DNA from: Nitrospirae bacterium JdFR-85
Lineage (GTDB): Bacteria > Nitrospirota > Thermodesulfovibrionia > Thermodesulfovibrionales > JdFR-85
Direction of reading: 5' to 3'
DNA: 57,313 nt
Assembly (NCBI GenBank): GCA_002011745.1
Contig: MTOU01000040.1
Coordinates: 1 to 57,313 of the forward strand
Shown here: in pieces, positions 1 through 10,147 of the stretch
Position numbering within the stretch: the first letter of the stretch is position 1
Layout: each line of letters begins with the position of its first letter
The notes under the pieces: model-generated
What the model saw: the letters and a program-made list of their open reading frames with translations, nothing else
What the model was told of the DNA's origin: nothing
Databases searched by the model: none
Program-made: the position numbers and the translations under genes

Positions 1-998
<998 letters not shown>

Positions 999-1079
999 TA
1001 CCCCAGTCACTCCCCCTTGTCAAAGAAAGAATTGATTTTGGTGTTCTTTAAAGATTAAAATATTTATTGAGGAATAAAA

Positions 1080-1199
<120 letters not shown>

Positions 1200-1206
1200 T
1201 AAAAAA

Positions 1207-1235
1207 GGCATGAGGTAAATCCTCATGCCTTTTTA
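1207..1235. terminator. Rho-independent terminator, likely bidirectional, after 5S rRNA
   Basis: A perfect 9-bp stem (GGCATGAGG / CCTCATGCC) with a 5-nt loop is followed by a T-rich run on the + strand and preceded by six A on the other strand. It can therefore end both the rRNA operon and the convergent kinase operon, whose last stop codon is at 1243. Confidence 0.9.
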
Positions 1236-1242
1236 TTTTCTA

Positions 1243-4200
1243 TTATAGATTCAGTAATTCTTTTAGAGCAATTGTAAGTTCCTCAGTGGTAAAAGGTTTT
1301 GTAAGAACCTTAATATTTTTTAGTAGTCTTAATTTGTCAAGTTCTTTCGTATCAGCATAGCCTGTAGACACAAGCACTCTTTGAAAGGGATTGAGTTTAC
1401 GCATATGTACTATTAGTTCTTCACCGGAAAGACCCGGCATTATTCTATCAATAATTACAACTGCAAATTTATCAGGAAATTCTTTATAAATACTTAAAGC
1501 CTCCTTTCCATCCTTGGCAGTTATTACCTCAAAGCCCTTTTCTTTCATGAATTCTGAAAGAAAATCTCTAACAATCTCTTCATCATCTGCTACTAAAACC
1601 TTTTCCCCTTTGCCTTCAAGGGATATGTCTTTTATTTCAGGCATAGTTTTTTGTGGTGCTATTTGCTCTGATACAGGAAAAAACAATACAAATTCGGTGC
1701 CTTTGTCTGGAGCAGTTTTGAGGTCTATGCTTCCGCCATGCTCCTGCACCACTGAATATACAATCGAAAGTCCAAGGCCTGTTCCTCTTGCAAGCTCCTT
1801 TGTAGTAAAAAAAGGCTCAAATATTCTGTGTTTTATATTATTGGGAATGCCCGGACCATTGTCTTGAACTGAAATCCAGACATATTCTTCTTGGGAACTT
1901 TCTTCCTGTCTTAAGATACATGTGTACTCTTCCTTTTCTATACAAGGTTTTCGGGATTTGCCCGTCTTTATTATGATCTTTCCTCCATCCTTTAGAACAT
2001 CTCTGGCATTTACAATGAGATTGAGAATCACTTGGTAGAGTTGCCCTTCATCAGCCATTATGGAGGGCACAGAAGAGGCAAGTTGAATCTCGATATCAAT
2101 ATTTTCTTCTATCATTCTTCTTATTGTTGATATTGAACTTTCTATAAAATGGTTTATATCCATAGGTTTCTTTTTAGGAGGGACCTTTTTCCCAAGTATA
2201 AGGATTTGGTCTGTAAGTGCCTTTGCCTTGTCAATTACATTTAGTATTTTTTGTATATATTCCTTTATCTGCTCAGAGTTTGTTTTCATTGATACTATCT
2301 GAGCAAAGCCTGATATCCCCATCAACATATTATTAAAATCGTGGGCGATACCTGCTGCAAGAGCACCTATTGCTTCCATTTTCTGTGCCTGAAGAAGTTG
2401 TTCCTTAAGATGTTGTTTTTCTCTTTCGAGTCTTCTCAGTGCTGTAACATCACGAAGGGTGACGCTTGTTTTAAGATGGGCTCCATCCTTGTCTTTTATA
2501 GCTACAGCCTTTGCAAGCACCTTGAGTCTTTGACCATCTTTTCTTAAGACTTCAAACTCGGTTTCATAATAACCTCTTTCTTTAATTTTTTGATAGTTCT
2601 GTTCATAAACTTTCCAAAACTCTTTTGGTACTATCTCTATAAAACTTCTTCCAAGAAATTCCTGTTTTTTATAACCTAAGGTTTTTAAAGTGGTTTCATT
2701 ACATTCAATGATATCTCCATCAATATCGAGAGAGAGCATCATGTCAGGAGCACTATTGTAGAGGGTTTTATAACGTCTCTCTGACTCCTCGAGCTTCTTC
2801 TTGAGGGTCACTTTTGTGGTGACATCTGTTATAGTTTCTACAACTGCATAGATTTTTCCTTCAGGATTCTTAAGGGGATAGGCATGAGTTTCTGCATAGT
2901 GCTTGGTACCATTTTTTGCTGTATGGATATGCAGTGCAGTATGGTGCTTGCCGTCTTCAAAGGTCTTCTTCACAGCACAGTCCTCTCCATGTTCATCACA
3001 TGGTACATCATATCCATGAGATATCTCATAACAGTATCTTCCCACTACCTCTTCAAGGGTTCTTCTGGTTTGAGTAAGGTATCCTTTATTTGCGGATAAG
3101 ATTTTCATCTGTTTATCAATAACAAGTACAGCATCTCCTATCCCCTCTAATACAGAAGTTAAAAATGTCTCAGATTCTCTAAGCTTCTTTTCTGTGAGCT
3201 TGAGATCTGTGATGTCTTTTATAATCTCAACTACAGATTCAATATTGCCCTTCTCATCAAAAAGAGGATAGAAGACTCTTTCAAAAAAACTTTCTTTGCC
3301 AGAGTCAGTGACACAGTGTCCCTCATCCCAGACAGGTCTTTTTGACCTTAAAACCTCTTGGAGTACACAGCCCTCACATGCTTCTCTTTTTCCATGTACC
3401 ACCTCATAACAGTATCTTCCTTCTATCTCAAGCTTCTTTTTACCAATAAGTTTCTCCATCTCAGGATTGACATACCTAAATTTATAATCAGGTGCGAGTA
3501 TGCCAATAGGATAAGGACTATATTCATATACTTTATAAATAGTTTCTAAGGTGTTCTTCAGTTTTTTTTGAAGTGCTTTTTTTTCAGTTATATCTCTGAA
3601 GGTATGTATATAAGTAATAAGGGAACCTTGATTGTCAAAAATTGGTATAAGTTCAATATAAATGTATCTTTTAAGAAAGGGCTCATAAAATTCTGCCTCA
3701 ACAGGCTTTTTCTCCTTTAGGAGGTTGTTTATAGGACACCATTCAGGAGGTTCATCAGTACGATGTATTATATTAAAACACTTTTTGCCGAGTATTTCTT
3801 TAATTTCAAGACCGCATAACATGGAGACACTCTTGTTTGCCTTTATAATATTGAAATGATTATCAATTAACATAACACCCTCTTTGAGACTATCAAAAGT
3901 AAGTCTCCATTCTTTTGAAGCCTGCATTAATTGTTTCTCAAAGAGTTCTTTTTCAGCCCAGAGCTTTCTCTTTTCTTCCACTCTTTTGATGGAAAGGATG
4001 AGTTCATTATTACTAAAAGGTTTTATTAGAAAGTCATATACACCTTCTCTGATGCTTGCTACAGCCCGTTCAAGAGTCGCATAGGCAGTAATCACAATTA
4101 CATCTGTATCTGGTTGAATAGTTTTTAGCTTTTTTAAAAGCTCTATTCCATCCATATCAGGCAGGACTATATCGAGTACCACCAGATCATAAGATAAATC

Positions 4201-4323
4201 TTTCAGGGACTCAATAGCCTCTTTGGCAGTAGCAACTGCACTAACTTCATAACCCTCTATTTTGAGGAGTTCTGAGAACCCTTCTCTCTCTTCAGGGACA
4301 TCTTCTATGAGAAGAATCTTCAT
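1243..4323 (-). CDS. Hybrid sensor histidine kinase with N- and C-terminal receiver domains and about four PAS domains
   Basis: Cytoplasmic hybrid kinase of 1026 aa with no membrane segment. Order: receiver (1-120, phospho-acceptor D51, acidic E7-D8, K102); about four PAS domains (roughly 145-635); HisKA with the AHDFNN phospho-acceptor His near 665; HATPase_c with DNGPGI and TGLGLS boxes; a second receiver from about 905 with the acceptor Asp in VVIIDRIMPG. At least two of the PAS domains carry the Cys-rich pattern (GxxCY...C..C) common in anaerobe sensor proteins, perhaps holding a metal or a redox-active thiol. Receivers at both ends suggest it takes and passes phosphoryl groups in a relay, probably with the single-PAS kinase 17 bp upstream, its operon partner. 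The signal is unknown. Confidence 0.9.
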   Translation of the reverse strand: MKILLIEDVPEEREGFSELLKIEGYEVSAVATAKEAIESLKDLSYDLVVLDIVLPDMDGIELLKKLKTIQPDTDVIVITAYATLERAVASIREGVYDFLIKPFSNNELILSIKRVEEKRKLWAEKELFEKQLMQASKEWRLTFDSLKEGVMLIDNHFNIIKANKSVSMLCGLEIKEILGKKCFNIIHRTDEPPEWCPINNLLKEKKPVEAEFYEPFLKRYIYIELIPIFDNQGSLITYIHTFRDITEKKALQKKLKNTLETIYKVYEYSPYPIGILAPDYKFRYVNPEMEKLIGKKKLEIEGRYCYEVVHGKREACEGCVLQEVLRSKRPVWDEGHCVTDSGKESFFERVFYPLFDEKGNIESVVEIIKDITDLKLTEKKLRESETFLTSVLEGIGDAVLVIDKQMKILSANKGYLTQTRRTLEEVVGRYCYEISHGYDVPCDEHGEDCAVKKTFEDGKHHTALHIHTAKNGTKHYAETHAYPLKNPEGKIYAVVETITDVTTKVTLKKKLEESERRYKTLYNSAPDMMLSLDIDGDIIECNETTLKTLGYKKQEFLGRSFIEIVPKEFWKVYEQNYQKIKERGYYETEFEVLRKDGQRLKVLAKAVAIKDKDGAHLKTSVTLRDVTALRRLEREKQHLKEQLLQAQKMEAIGALAAGIAHDFNNMLMGISGFAQIVSMKTNSEQIKEYIQKILNVIDKAKALTDQILILGKKVPPKKKPMDINHFIESSISTIRRMIEENIDIEIQLASSVPSIMADEGQLYQVILNLIVNARDVLKDGGKIIIKTGKSRKPCIEKEEYTCILRQEESSQEEYVWISVQDNGPGIPNNIKHRIFEPFFTTKELARGTGLGLSIVYSVVQEHGGSIDLKTAPDKGTEFVLFFPVSEQIAPQKTMPEIKDISLEGKGEKVLVADDEEIVRDFLSEFMKEKGFEVITAKDGKEALSIYKEFPDKFAVVIIDRIMPGLSGEELIVHMRKLNPFQRVLVSTGYADTKELDKLRLLKNIKVLTKPFTTEELTIALKELLNL

Positions 4324-4340
4324 CTTTTAATGAATATTTA

Positions 4341-5393
4341 TTAGTTGCTTAAACTCAAAGTTTGTGTAGTGTCTTCCCAAAGATTCTCTCGTAAGAAACT
4401 TCCTGCAAATCTTAATATCACCTCTGTTCCTTTATTTTCGTCAGAATTTATCTCTAAGAAACCATTGAGTCTGTTCATGATGAGTTTACAGATATAAAGC
4501 CCCAGACCATAACCAAATTTAGAACTCTCTGAAAAGGTGTTAAATATTTCTTTGATTCTTTCCTTGGGTATACCAGGACCTGTATCTCTTATTCTTAGTG
4601 TATTTCCTGATAGATGAATAAAAATTTTGCCTCCAGAGGTCATAGCTTCAATTGAGTTTTGAAGGATGAGAAAAAGAATTGTAAGAATTTCTTGTCTTGG
4701 CAACATTGGTACTTTATAGGGTTTAAGATATTTATACACATTGATTCTTCTTTCAGTAAAGGCCGTTTTTAGAAGAGTTAATGTATCGTCAAGTGCTTGT
4801 GATAGTGAAGTTTTCAGAGTAGTTTTAGTTGGTCTTCCAAAATCAAGAACTGTGCGAGTAAGAGTTGAGATATACCTGAGTGCCTGTTCAGTTTTCTCAA
4901 TATAATTTTGAATATTCTCTCCCTTTTCTGTTTTTCTTTTAATGATGGTCATATAGGTAGATAATACATTAAGAGCAGTATTTAGATTATGGGTTATATA
5001 TATAAGCATTGAGCCAATAGCAGCCATTCTTCCTGTATGGAAGACTTTTTCTCTTGATAAACTTTCAGGATAAGGTTTAAGGTCTTTGAACAGTAGACAG
5101 GCGTATCCATCTGTTGAAAAGGCATCTATTTGTATTGGTTTTTTGTTGAAATAATGTATCAATGTGATGGACTCTCCTGTTTCAATAACTGCTCTTACTG
5201 GACATTGACTAAGGGAAACGGAACATTTTTCAGAGTTATTTTTAAATACCTTATAACAGTATTGTCCCGTAAGATTGTCCATGTAATCCAGGTGCTCTTC
5301 TATAGCCTTGTTTTGATACACTATTTTATGTTCTCTGTTAACAATAAGCAGAGGAAGAGGAAGAAACTCAATTATATTGGCTAAAATTGACAT
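4341..5393 (-). CDS. PAS-domain sensor histidine kinase
   Basis: A 350-aa soluble kinase. An N-terminal PAS domain (about 1-110) has cysteines at 46, 57 and 64 in the same GxYCYxVF...C...C arrangement as the neighbouring hybrid kinase. It is followed by a HisKA-like helix with candidate phospho-acceptor H135 (in ITHNLN) and a HATPase_c domain with an N-box (LILQNSIEA), DTGPGI and GYGLGL. It has no receiver. It lies 17 bp upstream of the hybrid kinase on the same strand, so the pair probably forms one relay: this kinase autophosphorylates and the downstream N-terminal receiver accepts. The ribosome site is weak and the start lies inside a 16-bp direct repeat. Confidence 0.86.
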   Translation of the reverse strand: MSILANIIEFLPLPLLIVNREHKIVYQNKAIEEHLDYMDNLTGQYCYKVFKNNSEKCSVSLSQCPVRAVIETGESITLIHYFNKKPIQIDAFSTDGYACLLFKDLKPYPESLSREKVFHTGRMAAIGSMLIYITHNLNTALNVLSTYMTIIKRKTEKGENIQNYIEKTEQALRYISTLTRTVLDFGRPTKTTLKTSLSQALDDTLTLLKTAFTERRINVYKYLKPYKVPMLPRQEILTILFLILQNSIEAMTSGGKIFIHLSGNTLRIRDTGPGIPKERIKEIFNTFSESSKFGYGLGLYICKLIMNRLNGFLEINSDENKGTEVILRFAGSFLRENLWEDTTQTLSLSN

Positions 5394-5413
5394 TCTTTAT
5401 TGGCTAAAATTGA
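5375..5413. repeat. 16-bp direct repeat spanning the kinase start codon
   Basis: TATTGGCTAAAATTGA occurs at 5375-5390 and again at 5398-5413, a 23-bp spacing. One copy encodes the first codons of the kinase and the other forms its leader, as left by a short tandem duplication. Because 23 is not a multiple of 3, the outer copy is out of frame. Confidence 0.75.
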
Positions 5414-5470
5414 TATTTTATTAATAATAAATTTAATTTAATTATATCAGATAAGAAAAAAAGGTTCAAG

Positions 5471-6424
5471 TTATAGTTTTAGAAGATCTATTATCTGCTG
5501 CATATCCTCAGGCACTGGTGCATGAAGTGTAAGGATCTCTTCTGTGATTGGATGGACAAACTGAAGGGTTTCTGCATGGAGCATCTGACGAGGGATTTTT
5601 AGTCTTTTATTATCAATTATGATGGTAGTTTTCCTTCCATAGAGACTGTCTCCAAGCACAGGATGGCCTACTGAAGAGAAATGTACCCTTATCTGATGAG
5701 TCCTTCCTGTAAGTAGTCTTATCCTTAAGAGAGTGGCATTTTTGAGCCTTTCAAGTACAGACCAGTATGTCTTTGCCTCTTTCGGAGAACGGCTCCGGAC
5801 GGAAAATTTTTTCCTATGAGATGTAGACCTACCGATAGGACGGTCAATCTCCCCTGAGTCTTCTTTCATAAGCCCATGCACAACAACAAGATACTCTTTC
5901 TTGATTAGCCGTTTTTTGAATTGTTCTACAAGTCCATAATATGCTCTGTCATCCAATGCTACAACAACTACTCCTGTGGTGTCTTTATCAAGCCTATGAA
6001 CAACACCTGGTCTTAATGGTCCTCCCACCGAGGCAAGCCTATCTGAAATATATGCTATAGCATTCATCAAAGTCCCATCTCTGTGTCCATGGGAAGGGTA
6101 TATTACGATTCCTGGTGGTTTGTTCACTGCTATAATATACTCATCCCTGTATAGTATCTCTACAGGAATGGGCTGTGGTATGAGTCTATTCTCTTCTTTC
6201 TCTTCAGGCAAGAAGACCTCAATTATGTCAGAGACCTTTATCCTGTAGCCAGGTTTAACCTTCTGTCTGTTGACCCTTACAGCTCCCTCTCTGATCAGTT
6301 TCTGGACAGAAGAGCGTGTTTTGTTGAGTTGTGCTGCAAGAAAGAGATCGAGCCTTTGAGAGCCTGCTGAAAAGAGACTGTTATCCTCAATTGAGATTTT
6401 AATTTCTCTATTTTTGTTTGCCAT
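5471..6424 (-). CDS. rluD: 23S rRNA pseudouridine synthase, RluD/RluA family
   Basis: A 317-aa RluA-family pseudouridine synthase. It isomerises specific uridines in RNA; RluD acts on helix 69 of 23S rRNA. An S4 RNA-binding domain (about 22-80) precedes the catalytic domain with the HRLDKDTTG motif, catalytic D146. RTHQIRVH and GDSLYG blocks follow. Length and domain order fit RluD rather than the shorter RluA, but the exact target uridines cannot be read from sequence. It lies 41 bp downstream of gatB and may be the last gene of that operon. Confidence 0.9.
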   Translation of the reverse strand: MANKNREIKISIEDNSLFSAGSQRLDLFLAAQLNKTRSSVQKLIREGAVRVNRQKVKPGYRIKVSDIIEVFLPEEKEENRLIPQPIPVEILYRDEYIIAVNKPPGIVIYPSHGHRDGTLMNAIAYISDRLASVGGPLRPGVVHRLDKDTTGVVVVALDDRAYYGLVEQFKKRLIKKEYLVVVHGLMKEDSGEIDRPIGRSTSHRKKFSVRSRSPKEAKTYWSVLERLKNATLLRIRLLTGRTHQIRVHFSSVGHPVLGDSLYGRKTTIIIDNKRLKIPRQMLHAETLQFVHPITEEILTLHAPVPEDMQQIIDLLKL

Positions 6425-6465
6425 AATTCTTAAGGATGGCTGATATCCCCTGAAAAGAAGTCTAA

Positions 6466-7893
6466 TTAACTCTCAGAAAGCTTCTGCTTCAGGAGTTCAT
6501 TCACAATTTTAGGATTGGCCTTACCTCTGGAGGCCTTCATCACCTGACCAACGAAGAATCCGAGGAGCTTCGTCTCTCCCTTTTTGTATCGCTCAACCTC
6601 CTTGGAGTTGTTCTTTAAGACCTCATCCACCATTTTCTCCAGCTCAGAGGTATCTGTAATCTGTAGAAGACCTTTCTCCTTAACCACAACCTCAGGGTCT
6701 TTTCCAGTAAGAAACACTTCTGAGAATACCTTTTTCCCTATGGTACCGCTTATCGTGCCTTTCTCTATCAGATCCAAGATCTTTACAAGATGTGAAGGAG
6801 TCAGAGGGATGTCTGTAATCTCCTTCTCATGTTCGTTAAGGAGCCTGAGGAGTTCGGTCATCATCCAGTTGCTCACCTTCTTGGGATTACCTCCAAGCCT
6901 TACTGCCTCTTCAAACCACTCTGCTACTGTTCTTTCTTCTGTGAGCACTTCTGCGTCGTACTCAGGAAGGCTGTACTCCTTGATGAATCTGGTTTTCTTT
7001 TCATCAGGCAATTCAGGTAATCGGCCTTTTATCTCATCTACCCATTCTCTGGGGATCTCCAGTGGTACGAGGTCAGGCTCAGGGAAGTATCTGTAATCAT
7101 GAGCCTCCTCTTTTGATCGCATTGAATAGGTTTTCCCGGCACTACTGTCCCAGAGCCTCGTCTCCTGTACCACAGACTCACCCTGGCTGATGAGCTTTAT
7201 CTGGCGGTTTATCTCGTATTCAAGAGCCTTTTCAACGAACCTGAAGGAGTTTATGTTCTTTATCTCAGTCTTCGTACCAAAGCCTTCCGACCCCTCAGGC
7301 CTTACAGAGACATTGGCATCACACCTGAGAGAGCCCTGTTCCATGTTTCCGTCACATATGCCGAGATACCTGAGAATGGTTCTCAGTTTTCTCATAAACA
7401 CAGCCGCCTCCCGAGGGGTACGGATATCTGGTTCAGTAACTATCTCAAGCAGTGGTACCCCTGCTCTGTTCAGGTCCACAAGGCTGCTGTCCTTCTCATG
7501 TATGTTCTTGCCTGCGTCTTCCTCCATATGTATTCTTGTTATTCCTACCCTCCTTCTCACCCCATCCACCTCAATATCAAGATATCCCTGCTGACAGATG
7601 GGAAGCTCATACTGACTTATCTGGTATCCTTTTGGTAGGTCAGGATAGAAGTAGTTTTTTCTTGCAAACCTACTATAAGGGGCTATTTTGCAGTTCATGG
7701 CAAGCCCAGCCATAATAGCAAACTCCACCGCCTTTCTATTCAGTACAGGCAACACCCCTGGCATTCCTATACAGACTGGACATGTCTGAGTGTTGGGTTC
7801 TCTACCAAAGCTTGTGGAACACCCGCAGAAGATTTTGGTATCTGTCAGAAGCTGTGCATGTATCTCAAGACCTATAACCGCCTCGTACTTCAT
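6466..7893 (-). CDS. gatB: Asp-tRNA(Asn)/Glu-tRNA(Gln) amidotransferase subunit B
   Basis: GatB of normal length (475 aa). It binds mischarged Glu-tRNA(Gln) or Asp-tRNA(Asn), phosphorylates the acyl group and uses ammonia channelled from GatA. The N-terminal GatB domain shows [10 protein letters not shown] and four cysteines (C23, C25, C38, C41) typical of the zinc site. The C-terminal YqeY-like tRNA-binding tail ends in [13 protein letters not shown]. Its start overlaps the gatA stop by 4 bp, so the two are translationally coupled. gatC is not in this window. Confidence 0.97.
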   Translation of the reverse strand: MKYEAVIGLEIHAQLLTDTKIFCGCSTSFGREPNTQTCPVCIGMPGVLPVLNRKAVEFAIMAGLAMNCKIAPYSRFARKNYFYPDLPKGYQISQYELPICQQGYLDIEVDGVRRRVGITRIHMEEDAGKNIHEKDSSLVDLNRAGVPLLEIVTEPDIRTPREAAVFMRKLRTILRYLGICDGNMEQGSLRCDANVSVRPEGSEGFGTKTEIKNINSFRFVEKALEYEINRQIKLISQGESVVQETRLWDSSAGKTYSMRSKEEAHDYRYFPEPDLVPLEIPREWVDEIKGRLPELPDEKKTRFIKEYSLPEYDAEVLTEERTVAEWFEEAVRLGGNPKKVSNWMMTELLRLLNEHEKEITDIPLTPSHLVKILDLIEKGTISGTIGKKVFSEVFLTGKDPEVVVKEKGLLQITDTSELEKMVDEVLKNNSKEVERYKKGETKLLGFFVGQVMKASRGKANPKIVNELLKQKLSES

Positions 7894-9335
7894 AGGGGTG
7901 GCCTCCTCTTATGCCATTCTGTCTGCTGTTCATAGTTGTAGGCTGCCCTGAGCACAGTCTCCTCATCAAAGTGCCTTCCTATTATCTGTAGCCCGATAGG
8001 GAGTCCCTCTGAACTAAAACCACAGGGCACTGATATGGCAGGCACACCTGCAAGATTCACAGATATGGTGAATATATCATTCAGATACATCTGCAGAGGG
8101 TCTGAGATCTTTTCGCCTATGCTGAATGCAGGTGTCGGAGTGGTTGGGGTAACAATTATGTCTACATCCTCAAATGCCCTCTCGAAGTCCATCTTTATGA
8201 GAGTCCTCACCTGTTGTGCCTTTCTATAGTATGCCTCATAGTAGCCTGCAGAGAGGGCATATGTTCCAAGCATTATCCTCCTCTTCACCTCTTGACCGAA
8301 TCCCTGAGCCCTTGTCTCCATATACATATCAATCAGGCTACTGCCTTTAGCTCTGAAACCATATTTTACCCCATCGTATCTTGCGAGATTTGAACTCGCC
8401 TCAGATGTAGCAAGAATATAGTATGTGGCAACGGCATAAGAGGTATGGGGAAGGGATATATCCACGGCCTCTGCTCCAAGTCCTTGCAGAACCTTTATAG
8501 CCTCTCTTACGGCACCTTCCACCTCAGGGTTAAGCCCTTCCACAAAGTACTCCCTTGGAACCCCTATCTTGAGCCCCTTTATACTCCTTTTTATTGTTTC
8601 TGTGAAGTCAGGCACTTCCACAGCTGCAGAGGTGGAGTCATGAGGGTCATGCCCTGAGATCACATTCATGAGCAGTGCAGCGTCCCTGACAGACCTCGTG
8701 ATAGGACCGATCTGATCAAGAGATGAGGCAAAAGCAACAAGTCCAAAACGGGATACCCTTCCATAGGTGGGCTTAAGTCCTACCACTCCACAGAACGCAG
8801 CAGGTTGTCTTATGGAACCACCTGTATCAGAGCCAATCGCAGCGAGTGCCATTCCAGAGGCTACAGCAGCTGCAGAACCTCCACTGGAGCCACCAGGCAC
8901 CCTGTCCAGATTCCAGGGATTTGATGTGACAAAGAATCCTGAATTCTCGGTGGATGAACCCATGGCAAACTCATCAAGGTTGGTTTTCCCTACCAAGACA
9001 TACCCCTCTCTGAGCATTCTCTCTGTGGCAGTGCTTTCGTAGGGAGGGATGAAGCCCTCAAGAATTTTTGAGGAACAGGTGGTTTTTATTCCCTTTGTGC
9101 ATATATTGTCCTTTACTGCTATGGGAAGTCCCCAGAGAATGCCACTGCTGTCTGATTGTTCTATCTCTTCAATCCTTCTGTAGGCATACTCCTCTGTCAC
9201 GGTCACATATGCCCTCACCTTTCTGTCTGTTTCTTCGATTCTCTTTAAAAGGGCACTGAGGAGATCTGTAGGTGTTATCTCCTTTTTTCTCAGCAGTTCT
9301 GATGCCTCGGTGAGCTCAAGCCAGTGAAGTTGCAC
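7890..9335 (-). CDS. gatA: Asp-tRNA(Asn)/Glu-tRNA(Gln) amidotransferase subunit A
   Basis: Glutaminase subunit of GatCAB (481 aa), which releases ammonia from glutamine for GatB. It has the amidase-signature Ser-cisSer-Lys triad: K75 (IAVKDN), S150 (GGSSGGSAA) and S174 ([13 protein letters not shown]). The start codon is GTG, fixed by a strong GGGAGGT ribosome site a few bases upstream. It is the first gene of a gatA-gatB-(rluD) unit with its own promoter, divergent from the tRNA-Pro gene. Having GatCAB implies that the organism makes Gln- and/or Asn-tRNA by the indirect route. Confidence 0.97.
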   Translation of the reverse strand: MQLHWLELTEASELLRKKEITPTDLLSALLKRIEETDRKVRAYVTVTEEYAYRRIEEIEQSDSSGILWGLPIAVKDNICTKGIKTTCSSKILEGFIPPYESTATERMLREGYVLVGKTNLDEFAMGSSTENSGFFVTSNPWNLDRVPGGSSGGSAAAVASGMALAAIGSDTGGSIRQPAAFCGVVGLKPTYGRVSRFGLVAFASSLDQIGPITRSVRDAALLMNVISGHDPHDSTSAAVEVPDFTETIKRSIKGLKIGVPREYFVEGLNPEVEGAVREAIKVLQGLGAEAVDISLPHTSYAVATYYILATSEASSNLARYDGVKYGFRAKGSSLIDMYMETRAQGFGQEVKRRIMLGTYALSAGYYEAYYRKAQQVRTLIKMDFERAFEDVDIIVTPTTPTPAFSIGEKISDPLQMYLNDIFTISVNLAGVPAISVPCGFSSEGLPIGLQIIGRHFDEETVLRAAYNYEQQTEWHKRRPPL

Positions 9336-9365
9336 AGCACCTCCCTCTTATTTTCATCAAAAAAT

Positions 9366-9395
9366 ATAATAATCTTTTAAAACAGAAGTTTGCAA
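9366..9395 (-). promoter_or_regulatory. Candidate sigma70 promoter for gatA-gatB
   Basis: On the - strand, TTGCAA (9390-9395) and TATTAT (9366-9371) are separated by 18 bp, and the -10 hexamer lies about 30 bp upstream of the gatA GTG. It is a five-of-six -10 match with a moderate -35. Confidence 0.5.
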
Positions 9396-9401
9396 CTTTT
9401 A

Positions 9402-9430
9402 TTGACATTTGTTCAAAAATTGTATTACTT
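9402..9430 (+). promoter_or_regulatory. Candidate promoter of the tRNA-Pro/tRNA-Arg pair
   Basis: A consensus -35 TTGACA sits at 9402-9407. The -10 is less clear: TATTAC at 9423-9428 (15-bp spacer) or TTACTT at 9425-9430 (17-bp spacer). Either would start transcription a few bases ahead of the tRNA at 9439. Confidence 0.45.
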
Positions 9431-9438
9431 TTAAAAGA

Positions 9439-9516
9439 CGGGGCGTAGCGCAGACTGGATAGCGCACCTGCCTTGGGAGCAGGGGGTCGGTGGTTCAAAT
9501 CCACTCGCCCCGACCA
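9439..9516 (+). tRNA. tRNA-Pro (anticodon UGG)
   Basis: A complete cloverleaf. The acceptor CGGGGCG pairs with CGCCCCG, with discriminator A and an encoded CCA. The anticodon stem CCTGC/GCAGG encloses a loop reading CTTGGGA, so the anticodon is TGG. The T-arm carries GGTTCAAAT. It is probably co-transcribed with the tRNA-Arg that starts two bases after its CCA. Confidence 0.96.
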
Positions 9517-9518
9517 AT

Positions 9519-9595
9519 GCGCCCGTAGCTCAGCAGGACAGAGCAGCTGACTTCTAATCAGCGGGTCGGGGGTTCGAATCCTCCCGGGCGCGCCA
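9519..9595 (+). tRNA. tRNA-Arg (anticodon UCU)
   Basis: The acceptor GCGCCCG pairs with CGGGCGC, with discriminator G and an encoded CCA. The anticodon stem GCTGA/TCAGC encloses CTTCTAA, giving anticodon TCT, which reads AGA/AGG. These are the favoured arginine codons in this window. It ends 21 bp before the SGNH hydrolase start. Confidence 0.96.
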
Positions 9596-9616
9596 TAAAT
9601 TCTTTGATTTAAAAAT

Positions 9617-10144
9617 ATGGAACTTTCAAAAACTCTACTGTTTATAGGCAACTCCCTTATAGAATACGGCAACTGGCAGGAGTTCTTTCCAGAGTATAAG
9701 GTATATAGTTTTGGTGTTGCTGGAGAGACTGTAGAAGGAGTGCTCGCAAGACTGCCGCGGATTACAGAAGAGGCCCCTCATGCTGATCTTATCTTTTTAA
9801 TGTCAGGACTCAATAACATTGCAATAGATGATTGGAATTTCCTTACTGCCTATGAATCCATTCTTGACAGGCTATCTCATACATATCCAGATGCAGATAT
9901 ATTCGTCCATAGCCTTCTTCCCACAATGCTCCTTGAATGGATCTCCCTGGATACTTTAAGAGAGGCAAACAAAAGACTCCATGAACTCGCAATGAAAAAG
10001 AGAGTAAAGTTCATTGACCTTTTCAGTCACTTTCTTGACAGGAAGGGAAACCCGATAGAGTCTTATTTCCTACCAGACGGGGTCCATCTAACTCCCGAGG
10101 GATACACTGCCTGGGTAAATGTAATAAGAGGATATTTAAGATAG
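9617..10144 (+). CDS. SGNH/GDSL-family hydrolase (esterase or lipase-like)
   Basis: A 175-aa single-domain SGNH hydrolase. Block I is FIGNSL with nucleophile S13 (the usual GDS is GNS here). Block III is GLNN (N66/N67). Block V is LPDGVHLTPEG with D154 and H157 completing the triad. There is no signal peptide, so it is probably cytoplasmic; relatives include acyl-thioesterases and lysophospholipases, but the substrate is unknown. It has no clear ribosome site and follows the tRNA-Arg by 21 bp, so it may be read from the tRNA promoter. It ends 3 bp short of the convergent DAHP synthase gene. Confidence 0.82.
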   Translation: MELSKTLLFIGNSLIEYGNWQEFFPEYKVYSFGVAGETVEGVLARLPRITEEAPHADLIFLMSGLNNIAIDDWNFLTAYESILDRLSHTYPDADIFVHSLLPTMLLEWISLDTLREANKRLHELAMKKRVKFIDLFSHFLDRKGNPIESYFLPDGVHLTPEGYTAWVNVIRGYLR

Positions 10145-10147
10145 CAC

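Noticed and set aside
1017-1060. Promoter equivalent to the rpoD one after the first 23S
   Set aside because: TTGTCA is present, but no TATAAT-like box lies 16-18 bp downstream.
6584-7594. Long + strand frames opposite gatB
   Set aside because: Shadow frames: gatB is intact and full-length on the other strand, and the + strand translations show no family.
9316-9672. 118-codon open frame on the - strand
   Set aside because: It runs antisense through both tRNA genes and their promoter; part of it is the classic translated-tRNA artefact.
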